The position numbers and the translations under genes were made by a program. A stretch of DNA of 64,000 nucleotides, from the NCBI RefSeq assembly GCF_900116045.1, contig NZ_LT630450.1:1654501-1718500 (forward strand), given 5' to 3'. Source of the stretch: Desulfovibrio piger (GTDB taxonomy: Bacteria; Desulfobacterota; Desulfovibrionia; Desulfovibrionales; Desulfovibrionaceae). Below the pieces are notes generated by a model. That model did not search any database, was not told the origin of the DNA, and was given only the letters and a program-made list of their open reading frames with translations. Positions 1 to 7,939 of this stretch are shown here, piece after piece. Position 1 is the stretch's first letter; every line of letters begins with the position of its first letter.

Positions 1-2
1 CG

Positions 3-3000
3 CTGGAAGGTCGTACCGAAAACGCCGGCATCATCAATCTTGATCCAGGCGCTTCGATCAGCAATGTGACTATTGAACAGGGCGATGCCAATCCATCTGC
101 AGCCCTGATCGCGGTTGAGGCTGATCGCACCACCCTCAACGGCGGCATGGCGACTGGGGAAAATGCCACTGCCAGCGTGGCAGGTGTAGCTGTAGATACT
201 AACAAAAACGTGATGATCACCAGTGTTGACTTCAAGAACAACACCTTCACCGCTGACCGCAATTATCCCATCATCGGTGCTGTGACAGCCAATCTGGACG
301 CCGAGCAGAGCCTGACCATCACCGGTTCCACCTTTGCGAACAATACCGTCGCACTGACCGGTACCGGTTCCTCTGGCGGATCTGGCGGGGCAGCGGTTTC
401 CGTCAAGGGCCAGGGGGAAAACTCCCAACTGACCATCTTGGACAGCACCTTCAGCGGCAACCGGTACGACGACACAGAAGATGCCGTCAACGGTGCCTAC
501 GGTGGCGCCATCGGCGTACAAAACGCCTCTGTCACTCTGAACAATGTCACTCTGACCGGCAATACCGGTGACAGCGGCAATCAGGTCCAGGGGGGTGGGT
601 ACTATCAGAGCGTCGGTTCTCTGAATGCCACGCAGCTGAAGGTCACCCAGAATACTGTCACCACGTCTTCCAATCTTATGGGCGCGGGCCTGGTACTGTG
701 GGGTACGTCCGGCAGCATCAGCGACTCCGAATTCACCGGCAATGCAGCCACAGCTGATGGGTATGCCTTGGGCGGCGGTCTGTACCTGCGCGGCTCCCGC
801 TGGGGTGGGGAGTCTGACCTGCAGTTCAATATTGCAGATACCACCTTCTCCGGCAACAGCCTGATCTCCAAGAGTAACGACGCACAAGGCGGCGGCCTGT
901 ATGTGAAGGGGGATGAGGGCAATTCCAATAATGGAACTAATGATGGCTCCGGTGACAAGAACGGAAAAGTTAATGTCAATCTCACCGATGTGACCTTTGA
1001 CAGCAACACGGTCAATGGCGCCACTGCAAGCCAGGGCGGTGCCCTGTATGTTCTGGGGGTAGACACCAGCGGCACCAGCGTTCCGGCCAACGCCACTGTC
1101 ACCGTTAACAATAGCACCTTCACCGGCAACAAGGCCGAAGGAGCCGCTGGCCAGGGCGGCGCCATCTATAACGCCGGTACGCTGACCGTGAGCGGCGGCG
1201 AATTCACCGGAAACGAAGCTGGCAAGTACGGTGGTGCCATCGCTGGTGATGTGGAAGGCCAGGGCTCGCTCAATATCACCAATGCCACGTTTACCGGCAA
1301 TACGTCCGGTGCCGGCGGTGCTATTGCCCTGTGGAGCGACGGTATCAAGGATGCTGCGGACCACGCCATCACTGCCCGCTTTGAAGGCAACACCGCGGAA
1401 CGCAAGGGCGGAGCCATCGTCTTCCTCGCGAACCATTCAGGCGACAAAACGGTCAATGCCTCTATCAGCGGTGAGTTCCTCAATAATAGCGCTGGTGAAA
1501 GCGGGGGCGCCATCCATAGTGAGCGTGCCACGTTGACCATCACTGATGCGACCTTCACCGGTAACCATGCTACTCAGCAGGGCGGCGCTATCTACAATGC
1601 CGCCAACTCCTCCATCTCCTTCTCCGGCACCAACACATTCACCGACAACACCGCCGCCGAAGGCAACGACATCTACAACGCCGGCAGCATCACCGTGGCG
1701 GACGGCACCACCACGCTGGGCAGCGGTCTGACGCAGGTTGGCGGCAAGGTCACCGTCAGCACCGGTGCTACGCTGGACATGGCCAGCGGCAGCTCGCTTT
1801 CTTTTAAAGGCGACAACACGGCATTGACCATTGACGGCGGTACCTTTGTGGCTGATTTTGACCAGCTGCTTGAGAGCTATACCGACACCAACGCGGCCAA
1901 CGGCATTACCGGTGAAAACATCATCGGCACCTCGGGCAATCTGAACCTGCGGCTGGATGGCGGTACCTACACGTTGGATCAGTATAACGACGCCAAGAAG
2001 ACTCTGCTGAGCCAGGGAGACGAGAGCGCGGCCCTGAACTTCCTCAATGCCACGCTTCAGCTGAACGACGAGCAGAACCTGGTCGTGGGGGCAACTCCTG
2101 ATAACGGCAATGTCACCATCGAGATGGCTCCCGTTGTGGTGGAGGGGGATCAAGCTCCTAGCGATGCCGTTGACGCGGGCAAGGAAATCCCCTCTGTGCC
2201 AGATCAGATCGTCTCGGTCGTCGCAGCGGATGGTTCGGCCGAGGATCTTCTGCCAGCCGATACCATTATTGTCAGCGACAGCAAGTTCACCGCCAAGGGT
2301 CTGGAAATCGCCGGTACGGCGGGTGCCGAGGCTGTCACCCTCAAAGTGACTGGCAGCTCCGACATCACCCTGACCGGTGGCGAAGCCGGTTTCACCGGTG
2401 TTGTGGCCAACAACGATAACGTGGCGACCGACGTGGTGGTCGAAAATGCCTCGTTGACCGTGGGCCTTGAGGGCAACGCCAGCGCCCAGAACCTGACCCT
2501 GAATGAGGTCACGGTGGACGGCGGCACCTTTGCGGTGGCGGGCAATGGCCTGGATACCACACAGGTCGAAGCCAACAAGCTGGTCACAGAAAGCGGCACC
2601 GTTGCTGTGAACAATGCCACACTGGCCGTAGAAAATACGACCGTCACGAACGGTCTGTTGAACATCACCAATACTGTTGCTGATCTGGGTACGGTACAGG
2701 CTACCGGCGGCGTGCTTTTCTTCGACCCTTCGTACGGCAATATCCGCAGTCTGAAAGATGATCAGCTTGGTTCCAAACTGCTGGTGAGCGACGGCTCCGT
2801 CGTCAATGTGGCCTCCGGTCTGGACAATCTGCAGGAGCTGGCGCAGAAGGCGGGCTTCACCACAACAGCCATCGGCAGCGGTAAGTTCACGCTGGGCGCT
2901 GGCCAGTCCATGCTGGCCGTGGGGCAACCCATTCAGCTTACCAGCACTGGCCAGATCGTCGTGGATGCCGGTGTCAATGCTTCTGGCAACATCAGTAGCA

Positions 3001-4517
3001 ACCCGGTAAGTCAGGACGCCTACTTCGGTAACAACTCCCTGCTGGTGGTCAACGGCAATACCGTCAATGGTACTACAGCAGCTATTGATCTTGCTAAAAC
3101 CACGGATAAGGACCTCTACGTCCAGAACGGCGCCAAGCTGCTCATTGCCGACGCGGTGGCCGGGCAAACGTATACGGTCATTGCGAATGCAGACAATGCG
3201 GATACTGCCTTCAACGGCACTTCCTATACCAATGCCTCCGCCACCGGCTGGAAGGACGCCAACCTGCTGACCAGCTCCGACATGGTCACCCTGACCTTCG
3301 AAGACGGCACGGTGTTCAAGAGCGTGAGCGCAGACGCCCACACCGTCTTCCCCAACCTGAGCCATGAGCTGGCCACCGCGGTCAATACGCTGTACGGCCA
3401 GCAGCTCAACGATGTCGACGCCGATGCCATGGGCGTGCGCTTCCTGAGCCGCGCCACGGACAACCGTTACCTGGGCGCGGACAAGCAGGCCGCTGCCTCC
3501 ACCATCGAAAGCGCGGCCCGCATGGCCTTTGCCGGTGCCGTGCCGCAGATGACCAAGATGGCTTCCGACGCGGGCACCAATGCCGTGGTCAACCGTCTGG
3601 GCTTCGCCAACCCGGCCGACGGCGCGCAGGCCATGAACGCCGAAGGCAAGATCGTGGACCGCAACACCACCGGCTTCGCCCTGTGGATCGCGCCCCTGTG
3701 GCAGAACCAGCACGGCTGGGGCATGGAAGCCGGCAATCTTGATTACGGCTTCAACGGCAATCTGGGCGGCGTCTCGCTGGGTGCCGACTACACCTTCGAA
3801 AACGCCATCCGCGCCGGTATCACCTTCAACATCGGCGGCGGCTATGCCGAATCCAGCGGCGGCGACCTCAACAGCACCGAGAACCGCATGACCTTCTGGG
3901 GCCTGGGCGCCTACGCCGGCTGGAACTACGAGAACTTCGGCCTCATGGCCGACGTGTCCTACACCAGCACCTGGAACGATCTGGAACAGGACATGGATGG
4001 CCGCATGGGCATGGGCGACCTGGAAGCCGACGTGCAGGCCACGGCCATCAGCGCCGGCCTGCGTGCCGAATACAAGCTGGAGACCAGCGTGCTGGACATC
4101 ATCCCGCATATCGGCGTGCGCTACATGAGCCTCAATACCTGGGGCTATGATGTGGACACCAACGGCGGCACGGTGCTGGAAGGCGACGGTTTCCATCAGG
4201 ACATCTGGACCTTCCCCATCGGTGTGACCTTCAGCAAGGACTTCACCCTGGACAGCGGCTGGTTCTTCAAGCCCAGCGTGGACTTCAGCGTGATCCCGGC
4301 CGCGGGCGACATCAAGGCCAAGCAGGACGTGGCCTTCACCGGCCTGCCCGGTACCTATGAGGTGGAGACCCAGATGATGGATTACCTCACCTGGCAGGGC
4401 GGTGTCGGCATCCAGATGGGCAACGACAACCTGAGCTTCGGCGTCAACTACACCCTGCAGGCCGGCCAGAACACCACCGGCCACGGTGTGTTCGGCAGCT
4501 TCCGTTACGAGTTCTAA
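3..4517 (+). CDS. Autotransporter adhesin with Pmp-like repeats, 5'-truncated by window edge
   Basis: The frame is open to the left edge, so the true start and signal peptide lie outside; about 1,500 residues are visible. The first two thirds hold a dozen or so imperfect repeats alternating F-x-x-N/FTGN with GGAI/GGAL/GGGL, the pattern of chlamydial Pmp-type and other beta-helix passengers. A second, repeat-poor passenger part follows to about nt 3,300. The last 280 or so residues (from about nt 3,670) alternate aromatic and glycine-rich strands and end in Tyr-Glu-Phe, as expected for an autotransporter beta-barrel with a C-terminal Phe. Inferred role: a type Va secreted surface adhesin that exports its own passenger across the outer membrane. 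The passenger is visibly less GC-biased than the barrel, which suggests domain exchange. The binding target cannot be told from sequence. Confidence 0.85.
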   Translation: MEGRTENAGIINLDPGASISNVTIEQGDANPSAALIAVEADRTTLNGGMATGENATASVAGVAVDTNKNVMITSVDFKNNTFTADRNYPIIGAVTANLDAEQSLTITGSTFANNTVALTGTGSSGGSGGAAVSVKGQGENSQLTILDSTFSGNRYDDTEDAVNGAYGGAIGVQNASVTLNNVTLTGNTGDSGNQVQGGGYYQSVGSLNATQLKVTQNTVTTSSNLMGAGLVLWGTSGSISDSEFTGNAATADGYALGGGLYLRGSRWGGESDLQFNIADTTFSGNSLISKSNDAQGGGLYVKGDEGNSNNGTNDGSGDKNGKVNVNLTDVTFDSNTVNGATASQGGALYVLGVDTSGTSVPANATVTVNNSTFTGNKAEGAAGQGGAIYNAGTLTVSGGEFTGNEAGKYGGAIAGDVEGQGSLNITNATFTGNTSGAGGAIALWSDGIKDAADHAITARFEGNTAERKGGAIVFLANHSGDKTVNASISGEFLNNSAGESGGAIHSERATLTITDATFTGNHATQQGGAIYNAANSSISFSGTNTFTDNTAAEGNDIYNAGSITVADGTTTLGSGLTQVGGKVTVSTGATLDMASGSSLSFKGDNTALTIDGGTFVADFDQLLESYTDTNAANGITGENIIGTSGNLNLRLDGGTYTLDQYNDAKKTLLSQGDESAALNFLNATLQLNDEQNLVVGATPDNGNVTIEMAPVVVEGDQAPSDAVDAGKEIPSVPDQIVSVVAADGSAEDLLPADTIIVSDSKFTAKGLEIAGTAGAEAVTLKVTGSSDITLTGGEAGFTGVVANNDNVATDVVVENASLTVGLEGNASAQNLTLNEVTVDGGTFAVAGNGLDTTQVEANKLVTESGTVAVNNATLAVENTTVTNGLLNITNTVADLGTVQATGGVLFFDPSYGNIRSLKDDQLGSKLLVSDGSVVNVASGLDNLQELAQKAGFTTTAIGSGKFTLGAGQSMLAVGQPIQLTSTGQIVVDAGVNASGNISSNPVSQDAYFGNNSLLVVNGNTVNGTTAAIDLAKTTDKDLYVQNGAKLLIADAVAGQTYTVIANADNADTAFNGTSYTNASATGWKDANLLTSSDMVTLTFEDGTVFKSVSADAHTVFPNLSHELATAVNTLYGQQLNDVDADAMGVRFLSRATDNRYLGADKQAAASTIESAARMAFAGAVPQMTKMASDAGTNAVVNRLGFANPADGAQAMNAEGKIVDRNTTGFALWIAPLWQNQHGWGMEAGNLDYGFNGNLGGVSLGADYTFENAIRAGITFNIGGGYAESSGGDLNSTENRMTFWGLGAYAGWNYENFGLMADVSYTSTWNDLEQDMDGRMGMGDLEADVQATAISAGLRAEYKLETSVLDIIPHIGVRYMSLNTWGYDVDTNGGTVLEGDGFHQDIWTFPIGVTFSKDFTLDSGWFFKPSVDFSVIPAAGDIKAKQDVAFTGLPGTYEVETQMMDYLTWQGGVGIQMGNDNLSFGVNYTLQAGQNTTGHGVFGSFRYEF

Positions 4518-4531
4518 CCATCAAACCTGCG

Positions 4532-4566
4532 CGGCGGCCGTCGAGAGTCGCGGCCGCCGTGTTTTG
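4532..4566 (+). terminator. Rho-independent terminator of the autotransporter gene
   Basis: Nine-base-pair stem CGGCGGCCG/CGGCCGCCG starting 15 nt after the stop codon, loop of about 10 nt, followed by GTTTTG. The short U-run makes it moderate rather than strong. Confidence 0.6.
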
Positions 4567-4647
4567 CCAGGGCCGGTCTCCGCACCTTCCGGGAGGCCGG
4601 CCCTGCCCATACCAATCGGCCCCGGACGTACCGTGGAGGACGCGCGC

Positions 4648-4722
4648 ATGACATCCATCAACATCCTCATCGGCACCCACCTGACCATGATCCTCTGCCA
4701 GCTCCTGCAGCCTGGCGACTAA
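4648..4722 (+). CDS. Possible 24-residue hydrophobic micro-ORF
   Basis: ATG at 4648 is preceded by GGAGGA at 4635-4640, seven bases upstream, an excellent ribosome-binding site. The peptide is mostly hydrophobic (Ile, Leu, Met, with one Cys) and ends in TAA 25 nt before the next gene. It could be a leader peptide or small membrane peptide, or chance in GC-rich DNA. No family is recognised; support is the ribosome-binding site and position only. Confidence 0.3.
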   Translation: MTSINILIGTHLTMILCQLLQPGD

Positions 4723-4747
4723 CCCCAACCCTTCAAGGAAAAAATCC

Positions 4748-5308
4748 ATGCGCCACCTTTCCCGTTTCCTGTCCGGTCTTGCCCTCATGCTGGCCCTGCC
4801 CCTGTCCGGCTGCCTGGATACAGGCCCCGATGTGGTCTGCGTGGACGTGGAACGCGTCCTCAGCCAGTCCAGGGCCGCACAACAGGCCAACGAGCACCTG
4901 GGCAAGGTCCAGGCCATCCTGCAGAACGGCCTGGCCGCCTATCAGGAAGAACTGAAGAAAAGTCCTGAGGAAAAACGCCAGCAGGAGCTGCGTCAGGGCC
5001 TGGCCCTGCTGCAGCGCCAGATGGCCCTGGAACAGGCCGCCGCCCGTGACGTGGTCAGCAAGCACATGCTGGCCCAGATCGAAGCCTGGCGCGCCGACAA
5101 GGGCGACGTGGCCGTCATGGCCCGCCAGAACGTCCTTGCCGTCCCCGCGTCCATGGACATCACCGCCGAGATCATCAGCCGCATGGATGCGGGCAGCGTG
5201 CAATTCGCCGAACTGCCCAAGGTCAGCATCCGCACCCACGCTGACGATCCCGGGGAGAAGGCTCCGGCGGAAAAGGAAAAGCCCGCCAAAGCCCCGAACA
5301 AAAAATAG
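4748..5308 (+). CDS. Skp/OmpH-like periplasmic lipoprotein
   Basis: 186 residues. The N-terminus has Arg, a hydrophobic stretch and the lipobox L-S-G-C, so mature protein would be lipidated at about Cys21. Next comes a V-D-V-E-R-V-L motif and a long helical, Gln/Glu/Ala-rich coiled-coil segment (about residues 40-110), the arrangement of OmpH/Skp family chaperones, where an opening beta-strand is followed by tentacle helices. The tail is Lys/Ala/Pro-rich and charged. SD AAGGA lies 8 nt before ATG. It sits just downstream of the autotransporter and could be a chaperone for its passenger or barrel, but that is inference. A generic coiled-coil lipoprotein is the alternative. It is followed closely by the DUF3467-like gene, probably in the same transcript. 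Confidence 0.6.
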   Translation: MRHLSRFLSGLALMLALPLSGCLDTGPDVVCVDVERVLSQSRAAQQANEHLGKVQAILQNGLAAYQEELKKSPEEKRQQELRQGLALLQRQMALEQAAARDVVSKHMLAQIEAWRADKGDVAVMARQNVLAVPASMDITAEIISRMDAGSVQFAELPKVSIRTHADDPGEKAPAEKEKPAKAPNKK

Positions 5309-5317
5309 GAGAAGACC

Positions 5318-5650
5318 ATGCCCGCCCTGAAAAAGACGCCCGCCAACAGCCGCGCCCCGGAACAACAGCCTGAACAGCAGCCGGAACAGCCGCAGATGCG
5401 CGTGGCCATGCTGCCCGCCCCTGCGCTGGAGACCATCTACGCCAATGCCTTCCAGACCACCTTTGCCCGCGGGGAGATCCTGCTCACGGCCTGCGTGAGC
5501 CGCCAGGAAAACGACCAGCAGGGCCCGGTGCTGGCCGTGCAGCCGCAAAAAGCCGTCGGCATGAGTCCCGAAAGCGCCAAGCGCCTGGCCGCCGCCCTGG
5601 TGCAGGCCATCCAGCAGTACGAGGCCCGGTACGGCGAGATCAGCCTGTAG
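5318..5650 (+). CDS. DUF3467-like small protein
   Basis: 110 residues, starting 9 nt after the upstream stop with SD AGGAG in the gap. A Pro/Gln-rich N-terminal tail (residues 8-30) precedes a compact domain containing Y-A-N-A-F near the start and, at the C-terminus, S-P-E-S-A-K-R-L with Y-E-A-R-Y-G-E-I. This resembles the DUF3467 pattern (an opening Y-A-N motif, then a helix that packs and ends in YE..(F/Y)G.I). The family has no established function. It is probably co-transcribed with the preceding lipoprotein and the following regulator. Identification is by motif recall only. Confidence 0.55.
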   Translation: MPALKKTPANSRAPEQQPEQQPEQPQMRVAMLPAPALETIYANAFQTTFARGEILLTACVSRQENDQQGPVLAVQPQKAVGMSPESAKRLAAALVQAIQQYEARYGEISL

Positions 5651-5701
5651 CCCGTGCGAGGGCGGGGCTGCGAGGCCCCGTCCCGCCCCAAGTGTGCCGC
5701 A

Positions 5702-5914
5702 ATGGCTGAAAACGACATTATCCTGCGGACTGCCCGCAATATCGCCAGACAGCGCCGTCAGCTGAAGATCACGCAAAAGGAGATGGCCCGTCTTCTGTCG
5801 CTGACGACCGAGACCGTCTGCCGTCTGGAGAAAGGACGGCATGATTTTTCCCTGCGCCGCCTCCAGCAGTTTGCCGATATCTTCAGCTGTCGGGTCATCG
5901 ATCTGCTCCGCTGA
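5702..5914 (+). CDS. Small XRE/Cro-CI family DNA-binding regulator
   Basis: 70 residues from ATG 5702. An earlier in-frame GTG (5654) would add a basic, unconserved extension, so it was not used, although no strong SD supports either start. Nearly the whole protein is one helix-turn-helix domain: R-x-x-R-x-x-L-x-I-T-Q-K-E-M-A-R-L-L, then T-T-E-T-V-C-R-L-E-K-G, then helices ending in V-I-D-L-L. This is a classic five-helix XRE fold without any effector domain. Targets are unknown; autoregulation of the lipoprotein/DUF3467 cluster is possible because the three genes are contiguous. Confidence 0.75.
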   Translation: MAENDIILRTARNIARQRRQLKITQKEMARLLSLTTETVCRLEKGRHDFSLRRLQQFADIFSCRVIDLLR

Positions 5915-6306
5915 CTTCCGCCCTGCCCTTCACGTCCTGCCCGGCATCCTGACGGCAGCAGCGCCCCGGGCGCTCCTCCGGCCGGGCACCGCATCCCCGC
6001 CGCCTGACCGCTCCCGCCCCTGCCGTGGCGGCGTCTTTCCCACCGCCCCGGCCACGCCAGCGGGGCGTAAGCGGCATGCCGGGGGCAGAAGGGGCCCTTC
6101 CCGGCCCCCGGCGGCCCGTTTTCTCACAGCCGCTCCCCGCCCTGTCCCGGTTTTCCCGGCCGTTTTGTATTGCCGCTCCAGGGCGCGCATGCTACACTTC
6201 CGCGCACGCAGTCCAGCGCGACCGGGAAGATCACGCGCCGGCGGGGGATGCCGGCAAGCCGTATGCGGTGCTGCGCCTTCCAGACCTTCAAGACAGGAGC
6301 ATGTTC
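5915..6306. other. Intergenic region upstream of nhaC
   Basis: 392 bp, very GC-rich, no supported gene on either strand. Apart from a candidate promoter at 6170-6198 nothing was recognised. Confidence 0.5.
6170..6198 (+). promoter_or_regulatory. Candidate sigma-70 promoter for nhaC
   Basis: TTGCCG (6170-6175), 17-bp spacer, TACACT (6193-6198). It would give a leader of about 100 nt before nhaC. Confidence 0.45.
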
Positions 6307-7845
6307 ATGGATCCGTTTGACGCGGGCTGGCTCTCTCTGCTGCCGCCCATCATCGCCATCACCCTGGCCCTGATCACCAAGGAAGTCATTTCCTCCCTCT
6401 TCCTCGGCATTCTCAGCGGCACCGTCATCTATTGCCTGGGCATGGGCACGGGCGACATGATCATCAAGCCCGTGGAGATCGCCTTCACCACCATGGTGAA
6501 CAAGGTCGATTTCAACATCATCATCTTCTGCACCCTGCTGGGCGCGCTGGTGTTCACCATCTCCCGCGCCGGCGGGACACGCGCCTACGGCAACTGGGCC
6601 ACCAAGCGCATCAAGAGCAAACGCGTGGCCATGCTCTCCACCGGCGGCCTGGGGGCCTTCATCTTCATCGACGACTATTTCAACTGCCTCACCGTGGGCA
6701 CGGTCATGCGCCCGGTGACGGACCGCTACAAGATCTCCCGCGCCAAGCTGGCCTATATCATCGACGCCACCGCCGCCCCCATCTGCATCATCGCGCCCAT
6801 CTCCAGCTGGGCCGCCGCCGTGGGCAGCAACCTGAAAGCCACCGGCGCCTTTGAAAGCGACTTTGCCGCCTTCGTGGCCACCATCCCCTACAACTTCTAC
6901 GCCCTGTTCTCCCTCATCATGGTGGTCATGGTCTGCCTGGCCGACTTCGACTTCGGCCCCATGCGCAAGGCCGAACTGCGCGCCCAGCAGGGCGAACTGG
7001 GCAATGTGGATGCCGAACAGGCCGAGATGGGCGCCAGCGCCAAGGGCCACCTGATGGACATGCTCGTGCCCATCGGCAGCCTGATCGTCTTCGCCGTCCT
7101 GGCCCTGCTCTACAGCGGCGGCTACTGGGGCAGCGATCCCGCCTACCACACCCTGGCCGCCGCCTTCGGCAACTGCAGCGCCTCCAAGGCGCTTGTCTGG
7201 GCCTCCTTCGGCGCCCTGACCGTGGCCTTTTTCATGTTCGTGCCCAGGGGCCTCATGAGCCTCAAGTCCTTCATGGACTGCGCCGGTGAAGGCATGAAGG
7301 CCATGATGCCCGCCAACACCATCCTGGTGCTGGCCTGGGCCATCAGCGGCGTGTGCCGCGACCTTTTGCAGACCCCGCTCTTCGTCAAGACCCTGGTGGC
7401 CGACGGCGGCATCTCCGGCGGCCTGCTGCCCGCCATCATCTTCGTGGTGGCCGGCTTCCTGAGCTTCTCCACCGGTACCGCCTGGGGCACCTTCGGCATC
7501 CTGATCCCCATCGTGGTGCCCGTGGCCCAGGCCGTGGATCCCAACCTGGTGCTGATCTGCCTGTCCGCCACCCTGGCCGGCAGCGTCTTCGGCGACCACT
7601 GCTCGCCCATCTCCGACACCACCATCCTCTCCAGTGCCGGCGCGGGCTGCGCCCATCTGGAACACGTCTCCACCCAGATGCTCTATGCCTGTGTGGTGGC
7701 GGCCAGCAGCGCGGTGGGCTACATGGTCTCCGGCCTCATGCACGGCAGCCTGCTGCCCGGCTTCGCCTCCGGCCTGGTCTTCATGGTGGTGACCATGCTG
7801 GTGCTGCGCCGGCGCAACACGCAGAAGGACGGGGCCCAGGCCTAG
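6307..7845 (+). CDS. nhaC: NhaC-family Na+/H+ antiporter
   Basis: 512 residues from ATG 6307. AGGAG at 6295-6299 is 7 nt away, whereas the ATG at 6301 is only 1 nt from it, so 6307 was preferred. The protein is an integral membrane carrier with about a dozen hydrophobic segments. Family-typical motifs include a D-D-Y-F-N-C-L-T-V-G segment after a G-A-F-I-F-I helix, A-P-I-C-I-I-A-P-I-S-S-W and, near the C-terminus, a G-T-A-W-G-T-F-G-I stretch followed by G-D-H-C-S-P-I-S-D-T-T. Acidic residues in membrane segments are expected for cation/proton exchange at the inner membrane. It is monocistronic, with its own candidate promoter and a strong bidirectional terminator. The exact substrate (Na+, or an organic acid exchanged as in MleN/ArcD-like relatives) cannot be decided. 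Confidence 0.8.
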   Translation: MDPFDAGWLSLLPPIIAITLALITKEVISSLFLGILSGTVIYCLGMGTGDMIIKPVEIAFTTMVNKVDFNIIIFCTLLGALVFTISRAGGTRAYGNWATKRIKSKRVAMLSTGGLGAFIFIDDYFNCLTVGTVMRPVTDRYKISRAKLAYIIDATAAPICIIAPISSWAAAVGSNLKATGAFESDFAAFVATIPYNFYALFSLIMVVMVCLADFDFGPMRKAELRAQQGELGNVDAEQAEMGASAKGHLMDMLVPIGSLIVFAVLALLYSGGYWGSDPAYHTLAAAFGNCSASKALVWASFGALTVAFFMFVPRGLMSLKSFMDCAGEGMKAMMPANTILVLAWAISGVCRDLLQTPLFVKTLVADGGISGGLLPAIIFVVAGFLSFSTGTAWGTFGILIPIVVPVAQAVDPNLVLICLSATLAGSVFGDHCSPISDTTILSSAGAGCAHLEHVSTQMLYACVVAASSAVGYMVSGLMHGSLLPGFASGLVFMVVTMLVLRRRNTQKDGAQA

Positions 7846-7870
7846 CCCGGGCTTTCCCCGCAACGCCAAA

Positions 7871-7900
7871 AGGCGCTCCCCCCGGGGAGCGCCTTTTTTT
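7871..7900. terminator. Bidirectional intrinsic terminator, nhaC / sigma-54 activator
   Basis: AGGCGCTCCC...GGGAGCGCCT stem with T7 on the plus side and a short A-run on the other, lying between two converging genes. Confidence 0.85.
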
Positions 7901-7939
7901 GTGCCGTGCGGCCGGACCGCCGCCGCGGGTGACACGGGA

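Noticed and set aside
200..1700. Short-period repeats that could suggest a CRISPR or tandem array
   Set aside because: Spacing and sequence vary and follow the protein repeats FxxN/GGAI in frame, so they are coding passenger repeats.
1437..4484. A 1,015-codon open frame opposite the autotransporter
   Set aside because: Low-complexity His/Gly/Val composition and no SD; it mirrors codon bias of the real gene. The same applies to long antisense frames at 10398-13100, 21960-25064 and 50415-53624.
5841..6320. Open frames of 80-160 codons between the XRE gene and nhaC
   Set aside because: Arg/Pro/Ala-rich translations, no SD and no family resemblance; typical GC-rich noise.
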